64,000 nt of DNA, taken from contig CM114271.1 in NCBI GenBank assembly GCA_050084515.1, positions 31,062,001 to 31,126,000 on the forward strand, in the 5' to 3' direction. Below, in pieces: positions 22,432 to 35,100 of the stretch. Numbering within the stretch: position 1 is the first letter of the stretch; each line of letters opens with the position of its first letter. The position numbers and the translations under genes were made by a program. Origin of the DNA: Blasia pusilla. Lineage: Eukaryota > Marchantiophyta > Marchantiopsida > Blasiales. Under the pieces are notes generated by a model. It was not told where the DNA came from, made no database searches, and saw only the letters and a program-made list of their open reading frames with translations.

Positions 22432-24060
22432 CTACTGCTCTTCATATCTGGAGTGGCATGCAGCCAGAAGGGCTGCTCCAATACCTGAGCCATCCTTTGA
22501 AAGCTCGATGACAACATTTTTGGATCCCTCGGGTCCCAGGAGATCGACGAAAGCTTCTTTCAAGAACTCCCTAAATTTTGTGTAATGCTCGTACAAGCCC
22601 CCATCCATAGCAATGACAGTCCTACCACTGCCATTGCTGCTTCTGCCGTCTCTACCAATTTTTCTCAAGACCGCGACGATGGCGGCAGCAGCGAGACGCG
22701 CTCCGCGATAAACAATAATGTCAATGATAGAATATACAACCTTCCTCTCTTCAAAACTGGTGGGATAAATCCCTACGCTTTCTTTCAAAATTTCACCAAC
22801 GACTTCCAAAGTTGGTGAGTCATCGGCGTGCATTTTCGAAATACTGGGGGTCGTCAGGGCAAACTTCTTACAAAGTCTGTCCGGGATCTTGTCACCGAAA
22901 TAGGCAGTTTCTGTCGCCAACTTCAACATCACTCTCCTTACCAGATCCCCAAGGTACATACCCGACATCATTTTCTCAAAAATATGGTCACCAGGATTTA
23001 CCGATTCTGAATCCAGATCGTGATCGGCAAAGGTTGTAGGGAGCGTGGAAGATGAAAAATTGCCCCACTCGGTGTTGACTACGTGTATTCCAGACTTCGG
23101 TGGAGGACCCTTCCATTTCGGTACAGCATCGGCACGCTCGACGTAACATGCATTCGTTCCGGTACCGAAAATGACCGCAACCATCACGTCAGGGCTTGAG
23201 TAACGGCCGCCAGCCAGAGTTCCTACCGTATCATTCACCAAAGCGGCTATGTCCATGTCCAGATTTTGACGACGAATAGCAGCGCGCAAGACTTCCACCA
23301 CATCCTTGCCTACGGTACCCGCCACTTTGAAGCCTTTAGACCAATGAATAAGGTTGCCGGAAGCCACAGATGTCTGCATAACGGGAAATGAGAAAGTGAA
23401 TCCAAGCTCACGCTTGCGATTACCCTGGGGCTTCTCACTTTCGTCTTCCTTGGCTACGAAATCGCGCAGCTTTGAAGCAATGAAGTCGAACAAATCGTCA
23501 CTTTCTCCGATCATGAGGTCTTGAGGGATCGTGAAAATCTCCGATTCCTGATGACACCTTTCCTCTTTGTCGACCCCATTGAACTTCGCGCGCAGAACTC
23601 GAAAGTTCGTGCCGCCTAGATCCAATGCGTAGAATGTACCCTTCTCATTGCCCATTGGCAGTTTCTCGACGAAGGCCGGAAGCATCTTCAGTCTAACCCC
23701 ATCATCGACTGCCAAACCTGCCTCCATCTCCATCACCATTGCATCTATTACTTTCTCCAGTGTGTCTAACGGGGTGGAACATGATTTACGAAACTCATCG
23801 AGCAGGGGTACTGAGTGCTCCTGTAGATCGACTAGAGTTAACTCCTGCTCCTTCTCCTGCTTGGGACTCAAAGAAAACCTAACGCATCTTCGATCCGCTT
23901 TTTGCAATCCCTTGTAGGCAATTGATAGTCTCCTTGCATTGGCAAAAGCAGGACCGAACGAAATCTGCGAGCTGACGACGCCGCACGATGCTCTTGCGTG
24001 CCGACGACTCTGAACTTGGCAGATCACCTCGAGACTCCTCTGTGTGAGCAAGGAAGTCAT
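22432..24060 (-). CDS. HXK: Hexokinase, predicted plastid-type, single uninterrupted frame
   Basis: 542 residues, phosphorylating hexoses with ATP at the entry to glycolysis and sugar signalling. All family blocks are present: ALDLGGTNFRV (145-155, phosphate 1), LGFTFSFP (219-226) and WSKGFK (240-245) for sugar binding, LVNDTVGTL (274-282, catalytic Asp about 277), FGTGTNACY (298-306), NTEWGNF (329-335), the VNPGDHIFEKM block (354-364), MDGGLYEHY (485-493, adenosine) and KDGSGIGAALLA (522-533). The first 60 or so residues are rich in Ser, Arg and Ala and lack the hydrophobic anchor of mitochondrial-type plant hexokinases, suggesting a plastid transit peptide (inference). Plant hexokinase genes usually have about nine exons; here there is no intron, no stop and no frameshift. 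It may be a retrocopy that stayed functional, or a lineage where introns are absent. The start is the first ATG of the frame. Confidence 0.93.
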   Translation of the reverse strand: MTSLLTQRSLEVICQVQSRRHARASCGVVSSQISFGPAFANARRLSIAYKGLQKADRRCVRFSLSPKQEKEQELTLVDLQEHSVPLLDEFRKSCSTPLDTLEKVIDAMVMEMEAGLAVDDGVRLKMLPAFVEKLPMGNEKGTFYALDLGGTNFRVLRAKFNGVDKEERCHQESEIFTIPQDLMIGESDDLFDFIASKLRDFVAKEDESEKPQGNRKRELGFTFSFPVMQTSVASGNLIHWSKGFKVAGTVGKDVVEVLRAAIRRQNLDMDIAALVNDTVGTLAGGRYSSPDVMVAVIFGTGTNACYVERADAVPKWKGPPPKSGIHVVNTEWGNFSSSTLPTTFADHDLDSESVNPGDHIFEKMMSGMYLGDLVRRVMLKLATETAYFGDKIPDRLCKKFALTTPSISKMHADDSPTLEVVGEILKESVGIYPTSFEERKVVYSIIDIIVYRGARLAAAAIVAVLRKIGRDGRSSNGSGRTVIAMDGGLYEHYTKFREFLKEAFVDLLGPEGSKNVVIELSKDGSGIGAALLAACHSRYEEQ

Positions 24061-24640
24061 TTTCGTGGCTTAACGACAGCGTCAATCTCGACTCTGCGAT
24101 CTGTCACAGCTCCTGATCCAGTACTGCTGGACTCCTTCAGAAACTGACTTCCATTCTACTCATTCAGCGCCATCTTCACTCTAATCAACTAACGCAACTG
24201 CGCTCACGTCTCGAGCTCATTCCGCATCATAAGAACTCACCCGATTGGCATGACCTTCTCGTCTCCAAGAAACGGGAAAATATGCCGTGCAACATTCACT
24301 CTCAACCTTTGGCAACGACACGAGGGAGGCTGAACCCGGACCTGTAATGTTTGATATCCAGCAACCACTCTCCTACACAACGACACAGAACATATAGTGT
24401 GAAACTTCCACTCAACTGTTACCCGAGTACAACCTAAATCGTCCAGACCCACCCGAAACCCGTAGCTGAGAAACAAGAGTTAGATTGACCCTCGCTCAGT
24501 TATAAGGAGTCCCACGGAAGACAAGCCGAGATCGTATACGGAACAATTATCCAATGAACGAAGATGCTCAACAAATTCGCCGATCATCAGGCAGCTTGGA
24601 TAGGGATTCGTCAGCGTAATCACAGTCGGCACCTATGCTA
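24061..24640 (-). promoter_or_regulatory. Upstream region of hexokinase
   Basis: Presumed promoter and 5' untranslated region; no clear TATA box or other site that I can defend. A short upstream frame on the same strand at 23,879-24,085 overlaps the hexokinase start in another phase. Confidence 0.35.
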
Positions 24641-27600
24641 ACGCAACAAGAACAGGCGGCAGAGCAATACGGTGCGGTCCGGGCAAGGAAGAAAGAACAG
24701 AGCAGAACCGTGAACCGGGGCCGTCAGAACAGGGTGGCCGAGAGCTGCTTCCTGCCTGCGTTGGCTTACCCTCCCTTCCTGGCCTCGGGCGAGAGAAACG
24801 TCGAGTCCACACCTCAAAACCCTAGCGGCGTGGCCTTGGTGAAGCCGCCCAAGGCCAAAACCATCGCCAAACTTGAAGGGGGGTATCCCGGCGGACCTCC
24901 AGTCGCAACCGCGGCACGGATATAACCGTCCAGGAAAGCCTCGCTCGCAATTTTACCCAGAGAGAACAAAGATGCACTTCGATAAAAACGAGTGATGGAG
25001 AACCCATCGGAAGTACAAAAGAGGGGACTCAAAGAGTCAAAACCTAGGCCCAACACGACCAGAAAAGGAAGAAGGGGGCATTCCCCCTAACGAAACTCCA
25101 ACAAAGGAAGACAATATCAGACAACAACAACAAGAGAGCTATGACTACTACTAAGTGGGCCTCTAGCAGCGTCCAAAATCCCATTCAGTAACGGCTATGG
25201 AGGCAATCGCAGCAGCTAAGGACAACCCATTTCTCGGTGGAGATGATGGGCGTCCAGTTAACCTCTCCCCATAGCCCCATACATCTCAAGTCGATCAGAG
25301 AAAGCTTGTAGCTCGAGCCAACCGTGACTACCACGGGGACGTGTTCAGAAGAATGAGGGAATCCCGCATGGAGTAGTGCTCTCAGAGACTGGAAGCCACT
25401 CTCCGAGCAACATCGAACATGATATCCCCGCATCGTGAGTGGCTATCCCAGCGTGCCAAATGCACACCAAGTGGATCCAGCTCGGCGACACTCGCGAAGT
25501 CGAACCAACCACCGATGGTTGGGGAGGCCCAGCTTTGCGGAACCGCATCGCTGTGGTATAGGTAAGTGGTGCCTCATGTCACTTCGAGAAGGGCGCGCCT
25601 ATCCATGAGACGGGCCCTAACCTCCATGGGGATATTCCGTCGGACATAGTGCCTCTCTGCCTCAAAGTGGGCTTCCATCAAGGAAGATTGGCCGGAGGTA
25701 ACTAAGGAGGAGAAAGTGGGAGAACGGCTCGGCCTCAACCGAAGCGGGAATCTCTACAAGCCTGAGTGAAGACCGAAGTGGGAAAGAGCCATCCTCGACC
25801 TGGGAGCGTAGTGTAGAAGGGAGGTCTATCTCTAACCAAAAATCGAGCAAAGGAGGGGTGCCACTAATGAGAGAAGACCCTCCACCAAAAGAAACCTAGC
25901 TAACTCCCCATGGGGCACTCTAAGGAGCCGGGTCCTGAAGATCCCCAAACACTTGCATGAGCTTCCTATCAAAGGATCTATATAGGGAAGAAAGGTGACC
26001 CAGTTCTAGTGAGGTAACCAGGTCTCGAGACAAAACAAGAAGAGAGAATGCCGAAGGCGACTTGAGGGTCACCAATCCTCGTAAGATCATCAACCGGTAG
26101 AGTCGAAAGTCGATACAAAGTCCTGGCAGCGGTACTCCCAAGACTAAAGCCCTCCGACAGTCGCAAGAAGCCGTCGGGATATAGATCATCACGTGTCTAA
26201 TGGAGACCAAACTTCCCCACCTTCGCTCTGCAGGGACAACCAGATCTTTATCATCCAGAAGGAACATGCAACCGGAAAGCCTCCATTGAGCCACAAAAAC
26301 AACGCGCCACCCGGAGGGTCACCCCAGCGAGTCCCGAGGACTCCGTGACCTCCTCCTCGAAACCCCGAAGGGGCCCCACAAAGGGAATGAGGTCATGGGG
26401 CGTGAATATAGTAGCCCTATAGAAGGCGTTCTCCACGCCCACTTGGAGAACCACCCCACTGGATGTACATCTAGACAAGCCTCAAACCTAAGGCAACGTC
26501 TCACATCCGGTGGCGTGGCAACTCCAAAGCGGTTCGGATGATTTTGGAAAGCCTCACGGAACCGAGTACGACTCACCAACCGCAAGAGCACCTCACCTAT
26601 GGCAATCGGACGGATACCACCACCCCCTTTGACAACGCAAAAGTTGACTTGGGCCCTTCTCCTGAGCTAGGTGAGAGGCAACTGAAGCAACTTTCGGAGA
26701 AGCCGAGCGGTGTCCTCGGAAGGAAAGCAATCACGAAACATCATACCGAGACAAACCTCCGCCGCAACCTCGGGAACCAGTTCAAAGAGGGACGGGTCAA
26801 GGCCCGTGTCAGTCACGTGCAAAAAGCTGGAATGTCAACCGATACGAGGATTAGCCTCCGGAGGGCATCGATGGGGCAGAGCCATGTCCATCGGGCGAAG
26901 AGCACGCACGGCACTCATGCCAGCTCCGCTCCCTTTTATAAATCGCGCACCTGGCTGCCCAGATCTAAACCAGGTGAACTACTTTCCGCGAATGCCACAA
27001 ACTCACTCAGAGACTCCCAATCACCTGGTGCTATAACCTCTCTATGACCGGCCTTCCTTTAACTTTGAAGACACCATCGTGGAAGGAGAAGTAGTAGGTA
27101 CCACGAGAGCTCATCCATAGGATCAAGGGCGATCCTAGCGAGGGAAGGAGGAACCCCAATAGCATGGGGGATCCTGAAACAACCTCGGAGGGGAAAACGG
27201 GTCTCAAGAGACCTATAATGCTTCCCTGGTGGGACCTCAACCACTCCCATGCCGGGAGGGGGCGATGATGCAGGAAGCACCGGAGAGCATCCATGGTATG
27301 GGAGGGACCACCCATCCAAATCTATTCAGGATGTTTAGCCGCTAAGTGGTTCAACGTTGACAACATGGGCATTTAGTATTGACTAGGGCGGTCCCCCACA
27401 CGGGAGCCAATGCGGTAGAGGCATGGATGCAACTCACCAAGAAGAGGATATGGCCCCTCCAATAAAATCGACAACCTCCGTCAATTTCTGTCATCCCCAT
27501 TCGAACGAGCGGTCTGGCAAAACCACTCTCCGATCCCGGTAATGCTCCCTCTAACATAAACTCTCACCTACCAACATCACCTAGGACTTCTAGTCCCAAC
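24640..27600 (-). mobile_element. Unclassified repeat with decayed coding-like DNA
   Basis: GC-richer than its surroundings. Minus-strand open pieces of 60-124 codons succeed one another in shifting frames from 27,315 down to 24,814, the usual look of an old retroelement reading frame, but I recognise no protease, RT or integrase motif. The part at 24,985-25,290 recurs in inverted orientation at 28,365-28,765. A gttagggggaa purine-rich tract lies at the point where similarity is strongest (about 25,095), possibly a polypurine tract next to an LTR. Classification is open. Confidence 0.4.
24985..25290 (-). repeat. Inverted-repeat arm, left
   Basis: Its reverse complement matches 28,365-28,765 in order: gagatgtatggggctatggg, cgagaaatgggttgtcctta, gctagaggcccacttagtag, gtcatagctctcttgttgtt, cccccttcttccttttctgg and tacttccgatgggtt, then atcgaagtgcatcttt. 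Small indels separate the two. Confidence 0.85.
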
Positions 27601-28364
27601 CCCTCCCAAAAATAAACTCATGAATCTCTTAGAGTTGCTAAGAGTGTGAAAAGATCATGGCCCTTCAAGATAAAATAGATGAGAAGAAAAGTGTATGTAT
27701 GGGAAGGGTAACAAATACAAACGAGAATCGAACCAAAATTACGACAAATACGACAAACAAGAAATGACTTGGGAAAGGAGGGGAAGGGTGGGTGAATCGT
27801 TACCTTAGGAAATTTCTCCAAATGACAATAAGCTAAACCCTAATATTCACATTTGGAACCCTAATATGAACCGAATTCTAAAAAGATGAATAAAAATAAA
27901 AATACTTCACGCCATGCAGAAGGTCCGGATCAAAACGGCTCTTCACGCTCTCCGTTTCGACATGTAGCACGTCTCTTTTTCCCCCCTACGCCTCCGTCCT
28001 TCCTGTCCCAATCCATGCCCCCGTCCCGCCCAAAATCGCTGTTCCGTTTGGACGGATCGGAGAGAGGGAGATCCATTTCGAGGCTTTGCGGTAAGCCTTT
28101 TGGGCGGTTAGATCTTAATTATTAGCTCCGGTTAAACCCGTCACATGCCAGCGCGGAGAGATATAAAATGCATACGTGTCATGCGGAGGAAGCCCCTCTA
28201 AATCCCTAGACTCTTTTAATAATATAGGCGACCCCTTCCGATTACTGCAGTAGGATTAATTTCCTATTGCAGTTATAGTTCGGTTAGACGATCTTTCCAT
28301 GACACGTTTGACCTTCTCTGACCGATAACACTACACCTGGACCATCACCCTCATCCCCCTGGCC

Positions 28365-28765
28365 ATAGAGATGTATGGGGCTATGGGGGAGAGGTTCGAC
28401 TCGTTCCTTACGGACTGCGCCCATCATCTCCACTCGAGAAATGGGTTGTCCTTAACTACTGCAATTCTGTACAGGGGCTGGTCTCCATAGCGTTGCGTGC
28501 CCAGGCTAATGGGATTTTGCGGGGGCTCAGGCTGTGGGAGACGCCGGCGCTAGAGGCCCACTTAGTAGTAGTCATAGCTCTCTTGTTGTTGCTGATATTG
28601 TCTCTGCTGTTGGTGAGTTTCGTCGTTAGGGGGGGAATTCCCCCTTCTTCCTTTTCTGGTCGTGTTGTGGCCTTCAGGTTTTGATTCTTTGAATCCCCCT
28701 CTTTTGTACTTCCGATGGGTTTTCTATCACTCGTTTTTATCGAAGTGCATCTTTATGAAGGCCTT
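28365..28765 (+). repeat. Inverted-repeat arm, right
   Basis: Partner of 24,985-25,290. The arms point outward and are 3.1 kb apart. Similarity starts abruptly at gagatgtatgggg, so this copy is truncated at its upstream end. It contains a gttagggggggaattccccc tract. Confidence 0.85.
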
Positions 28766-30480
28766 TTTTGCTTGGACCAACTTAAAAAGTCTTAACCATG
28801 TCAAATCAGCATACTGCCTCCGGTCAGTCTGGACAACTAAGTCTCCTTCGTGCTGTGCTACTTGCGCAACCGGAGTCCGGACCGGGTGATCTACTTACCA
28901 AAACCCGGGCCGGCGCCCAGGAGTAACTGGCCAATTATCACCGCTTTTGCGTCGCGGTGGGGGCCGCCGTTGCACAGTCACTTCGGGGGCCAGTTCGGCA
29001 TTTCCGTTCTTGCAGTGATCGCACCTCCCTATAAGACAGACACGTGTCCCGGTAAGTTCGGACATACCTCCGAGCATGGCACGTCCGGCGCCGCTATAGA
29101 GGTGGCTAAACTGGGGGTTCCGGCTTTTTGTCTTGCGAAGTGCGGTTGGCCCCTTGAAATGGAACGGGGTCACCTTCAAGCGGACTGGATGGTGGCGACA
29201 ATTCCGATTCCTTCGTCACAGTGCTGGGGCCGGCGTAGGAACTTGGAAGGTTCTTCTCTACGTTGAAGTCTCCCGAACTTCTCCTAGCGAATACCCGACT
29301 CCCGAGGGGAGAGGAAGACGTCTAGTTATTGCTATACTAGAACTGTTGTAGCTCCCGAACATAAATAAAGAGCGGTGAACTTATGTGAAGTTTACTATAA
29401 GTAGGTACGGGACTGCTCATCGATGATTCGCCACGTCATCTCGCACAACCACGGTGGACCTCCAATCGGATAGAGTAGGCACGTACGCTGTCCAGCCTCA
29501 GCTTTCATGACGTTTAGTGATGCGAGGGACCGGTGAGGACTGAGGAGTTCCTTGTACACATCGACCCTTTCTCCTCTCAATCCTTGTCGTCTGCCCTTTG
29601 TCTGGCCTTTGGATACACACACGACTACCGTAAGAGACAAAAATAAACTTGGGAATATGTCAAGGCTCTTCAGGTCAATATGATACTTGACGCCAAATCT
29701 CGTCGCTTGGGGATTCACAGCGGAACGATTCGCACGGGCTCGCACCCGGGTTTCTGGCGAAGAGTAAACGCATCGGCTTTTCGCCACTAACCTGGCATAC
29801 ATGCATCCAACATGTGCGCCGTTTCTGATCTAGTCCTCGTTTCCGACTCGGGAGAGGTATAACGGGTTACTTCGTGGGGATTTGCCATGTTTAACCGCGG
29901 CCCCATACCCTTAGGGCTTAATCCCATGCGTGTTGGGACGAGGGTCTACGACCAAAACTTTTGGGCTCAAGGAGTCCTGGCGACCTGGGTCTACTCAAGG
30001 ACTCCTTGGCTAGTCACACCGGTCTAACACCAACCCGAAGAAGCCCATCAGGTTTCTGTTATTGTTCTTTCCTCTTTGTCTTTGCCGGTTCTTTTTATTT
30101 GGAAATGGGTGGTGGCAAAGTCGCGAGGGCTTGTGTCATGCCTTCTAATGGCACGAATCCGGTTCACGGTCTCATTAATGTACGTGCGTCCCATCTGTTA
30201 CGTCATGGTGATATGGAAACTTGGAGTCAAGTCCTCGTGACCTTGGCCGCATAGGACCGGGTCTTCTATAATTCGCAAAGATCCATTTTTCTTTCTTTAC
30301 ATCGTTTATTGGAAGATTAGGTCGTCGCAACCTTTGCGTGGATCATGGGATCAGCCTTTAGGGGCTCATCCCTATTAAGGCGAGTCGTTTCATGCTCCCC
30401 TGGTGGCTCATGGAAATATGTAACTTTAGTTACCATCAACATTTTTCCCCAACATTGGGTGGCTACTGAGGTGCCTGATG
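28766..30480 (+). other. GC-richer DNA, no recognisable gene
   Basis: Open frames up to 138 codons on both strands (28,850-29,266 plus; 29,395-29,802 minus) without any motif I know. It may be the rest of the repeat whose arm ends at 28,765. Confidence 0.4.
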
Positions 30481-32270
30481 GGACCTCTCGTGCACCTATG
30501 TGACCATGTATTCTAAAATTCTAACATCACGATTACGCAAAATTGCTTGTCTCATTCCGTAGATCTTATGTAATTGAGAGTCTGTCACATGGATATCTCG
30601 CGTCATGGGCAACCCAAGTGACACGCCCTCTCCGAGTTAACAAAAATTTGAAGAAAGGAACCTCTAGTGGTCAGTCAGAAATCATATAGTCTGAAAAAAT
30701 AAGAGAGAAATAAGAAAAATTAGTGTGTAGTCGGAGTTATACATGAGACAAATCAATATTTTTTTATAAAATATTTTTGTAACTTGTAAGAACAAGAAAA
30801 AAATTTGTTATTTTCAGATGTCAATTAAAGAGATGTTTGCAAATCAATAAGGTGTTCTCCCATAATAATATAGATTTGGTAAGTTGAGAGTTGCGAAAAA
30901 AAATGTAATTTGCATACTTGAACGTGGCTATTGTGGCCCCCTTTGTTACCATTACGCAATGCCCATGGTAGAAGCCCCTTAGGATCCTAATCCATGGGTA
31001 TATCATTAGTGGCCAAAATTGATCAATGCGACAATAAGAAAGGTTTTGGTGACCCCCACCGTACGAGAATTTCTGATTTTTTGTCATTTTTTCTCACCTA
31101 ACAATGAATTTGTTGACTAATACATACTCCTTTCTTGGAGTTCATGGAATCCTTTTATGGGATGAACACCTTAGGGGCTCAATCCATGGGCCTTAGGTTG
31201 CAACAACCATTATAGGGAATTGCAGAATTTTCTACATCCTAAACGATTGGGCATACAAAATGACCAACATCTTGAAGTATTTTTGTACCCCGATCGAAGA
31301 AAACAACTTGATTACATTGAATCTATACATTTATTTAATAATATACATCATAGCTTCCTAACTTAGACTCACCAAAAAACTTTGTAGATATCCTTAAGTA
31401 AGAGCGTTAATTGATTTAGTTGGAGTTCAAAAAATAGAGGTTGCAAAAAATATATAGAAGGAAAGATGATATTTCCCTCTTTTTAAGGATTACGAAAGAA
31501 TCTTTGTAAACCCCAATAAGATATCTCTCTAAGTGCCCTTTTTTGTGTTATGAAAACAATATAGTGCACAAGTACATTTTAGAAGGTTTTTCCCTAAGTA
31601 CCCTAACTTTAAAGTCTTTTATTTTTCTATGGACTTGTTTATGAAGGAGCAAGTTGCAAAATTATTTTCATGTGTTGGGCTCAATTGCAAACTTTCTGAT
31701 TTCCAATTATTAGATAAATAATCACCAATCACTCTTTTCTGCCATATGTTGTTTGGTATTTATGCAATAAAAATCAAGTGGAGAACGCAATAAAAATGTA
31801 TAAAAGAATTTCAATGATCCTATTCAAATAATGTATTAATATTATATAAACCTTAGTTATAAGAGAATTGGGAGTTGTGTAAGAAGGAAATCACAAAATT
31901 TCACCTAAGAAAATCCATACAATAAGTTTAAACATAATTTATCCCATTAAGAAGAATTGTTATGCAATATATTGGCATCCCATTCAATGAAAGAGAAGAA
32001 CCAAGGTTACATTTTGACCTAGTCGAATGGAGTTTAGAAATCGGCTTCAGTTTTTCAAGCACATGCCAAAAATCAACATAATAGACAAGGTCTCCTTTGT
32101 ATTAGTATGAAAATGGTCGGCCAGAATTACAAAAACTCCAAAATATATCGTCTTGCTTCATATAGACCCGAAATGTATCGCTTCTCTCAAAAGAACTACC
32201 CGGACCTTAATCTAATTGATACATCTTAAGTTTTTAGTGTGGCAATATCTCTCTATTTTTTGAAAAATTT
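30481..32270 (+). other. AT-rich intergenic DNA, nothing recognised
   Basis: No open frame of note and no repeat I can match elsewhere in the window. Confidence 0.5.
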
Positions 32271-32485
32271 GTTCATTCTATTCTATATTCTGATTATTGG
32301 AGAGTGCTTTCTTGATTTGAAAACATCTTTTTGCTTGACAAGTGGCATCCGGGTAGCAAGAAAATGTTTACTATTTTACAAGCAACAAGAAAAGGTTTTC
32401 CCCCTCAACGAGCAACAATAAAAAAAAATTATACGTAACATCATTAGTCCCTTCATCCCCGTACATGGTACGGGCTGCCCACTAG
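32271..32485 (+). mobile_element. Non-autonomous Helitron, 3' end with hairpin and CTAG
   Basis: A hairpin with 7-bp arms (CCCGTAC 32,458-32,464 and GTACGGG 32,468-32,474) lies 7 bases before CTAG (32,482-32,485), followed by T. This is the structural signature of a Helitron 3' terminus inserted before T. Upstream sequence (ggagagtgc, aagaaaatgttta, aacatcattagtccc) matches the copies at 20,565 and 40,969 on the minus strand. The 5' end is not located. Confidence 0.7.
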
Positions 32486-35100
32486 TTCCAAGAAAATAGG
32501 ATTTCATTTCAAAACTTTCTAACTTTGTAAATCCAAGAGATATCTTATCAATATATTTTGAGGCTTCACTTCTTCTCGACTAATATTTTGACATTAATTT
32601 TATAATCTCCCTTATTTCAATTATAATATAGAAGAGATTGTAAATTTTTCATTCATACCTAGCCACATTTAACTAAGTGATTAGCTTTATTTTATATTCG
32701 AAAAAAAATTTTATTTTAAAATAGGCTTTTACCACATTGTAACCTCAATCCCCTTCCAAAAACAATATGATGGACTCTAGAAAGGAATAAGATACTTAAA
32801 TTTTTTTAGGGGTTTTAAGAAGAGAATATCTATAAAAATAAACCATACTTATCATCTAACATTTTAAAAAATTACTATTAAGAAAAAGATTATTTCATTT
32901 CTCTCCCCTTTTCCACAACCTAAAAAATGGACTGATATTTGGTTCTATGCTAATCCAAGCCATTTCCACAAAATTGCTTTCTAGTCAAGTCACTCAATAA
33001 GAGCCTCTAGTCTACTCTTTCTTGGATTAGCCTACTTCCCAACCCACCCCCAAATTATGAGCCTCAAATGGATTTGGAGCTCTTTCCAACCTTGCTCTAT
33101 GTGCGACACCTACTCTAGCACTACGCCATATGTCATGTTAAGTCCGTATACCATCAAATCTTCTTGTTGTGATACTCCACTCTAGCTGTCACTACCCTAT
33201 TTTTACCTTACATAACGAGAGGGCCACATACACACCAATTAAACTAATTTGAGGTTAATTTGGATTAGATGATATTTAATGTGCTTAATTCTTTAGTATT
33301 TGGTAATGTTTGAAATAGGAAAAATTATGAAATAATGAAGATTATATATTGAAAAAACCTTAAATAAAACAAAGTAGGTAGCAATAACCATCCTATATGA
33401 CCAAATTAATTTAATTCTTATCATCTTCTTCTAAGCATTTTTAGTGTCTTCTTCTCATATATGGGGAACATCATGGATGATTACTAGACGTGTATTGATA
33501 GATCCAACTTTCAACCGATATTAATTCCAGGTTAAGCTACAAATATATGGAAGAGAAATCCTATGATTAGCATAATCAGGATTTAGCATGGCTATCTCTA
33601 TTTTTAAGATTTCTTTGAGATTAAAAGAAAGGAGGGAAGAAACTTATTAGGGACTTTTAGGCCTTTCTTGAATTTCACAAGAATCCCAAGCCATTAAATT
33701 CTAGTCAGAAAAATCACGGGATTCAATAATGAAAATTTACTAGATCCATCAATCTAGAAATAGTTATCATACTATTCAAAGTCTCAAAGAGAGATTTACT
33801 AGATCCATCAATCTACAAATGGTTATCGTATTTGTGTGTGTGTGTGAGTGAAAGAGAGAGGGAGAGGGAGAGATTCTAAACTTAATATGAGGCAAATAAA
33901 TTGATATTATTTTCTAAGTTAGTTAAAACTTAGAGAATAATATTATTGCAAATTCCAAACAAGGCAAATTTATCTTCAATAATCTACTCCAAAATCTAAT
34001 CTAGTATGTATTTCTTCCTTAGTTCAACCTATTTTGTTAAATCTTTTGTACAACTTATTTAGTATTTTATAACAAAAACTTCTTAAGAAACTTTCTTGTC
34101 AAGATAAAGTTGTAAGAAAGGGCTCACACTAGTGAGTTTAGAGGTTGAAGGTTGCACTATAACCAGTGGCATATCGTTTTCCATTTTCTCCTAGCTCTAG
34201 AGAGCAGCAAGATAGTTGCATGACTATTAGTCAAAATTATACAGCTTTAGAGGATTGTAAAAAAATAAGTGACATTTCATTCACATCAACAAACAACCAT
34301 TCTTATACAATTGTTAATGGGCATTTTTGTACATCCGCATGATATCCATATTCTTACTGAAAATATTTCTAAACAACTTTGAAGATAAATTGTGTAGAAC
34401 TAAGAACATTAACATGATATAAATAGGTATATTTTCATGCATCAACATCTCAAGTATCTCATCCATCTTCCCTAGTATCTCCTTTTACGTTTGCAAAGCT
34501 ATCAATACAAAAGTTTTAACTAGTGTTACCAGGAATATTCGTTAATCACCTTCTGAAAATTGAATACTTAGTTAAGCCGCATGTCCTAACCTATGCATCT
34601 AGGCCATATCCATCATTGCTTGAAATTAAAGCTCGTGGGAGTTTTTCTACATATTACTCTACTCTATTATTATGGTAGAAAGAATTGAATATAAGTCATG
34701 TGTTAAAGATGAACTCATTTCAATTCAAACATAGATACTCTAAAATATATTCTAAGACTCTTGATTCTAAGGATACGGATCAATAATACAATTGAAAAAT
34801 TATGAAAACCAAATGAATTTATTCAAAGATTTCGGAAAAAGCAATGCAAAAATTTTGCACGGAAAATCATAGCAATGTGAGTTTCAATGCTATATCTCAT
34901 TTGACTAAAGTAAGAACAAAAATCTTGCCGGCCAGTTTGATATATACCAATATAAGTTTCGTGGAATTAATGCATATACGAGACAAGAAAATTTCAACTA
35001 AAAAATGAAAAGAAATTTCCAAAAACTAACAAGAAACAAGAAAAGAATTGAAAAAAGAGTAAAAGAATTTTCGGCATCATGCACCGCACCGTCTTAAACC
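32486..35100 (+). other. AT-rich intergenic DNA with simple repeats
   Basis: No gene seen. A 58-bp-offset tandem duplication at about 33,735-33,845 repeats a tttactagatccatcaatct unit, followed directly by a GT/GA microsatellite at 33,832-33,871. Confidence 0.5.

Noticed and set aside
28850-29266. 138-codon plus-strand open frame
   Set aside because: No recognised motif and a 94-codon antisense frame of similar quality.
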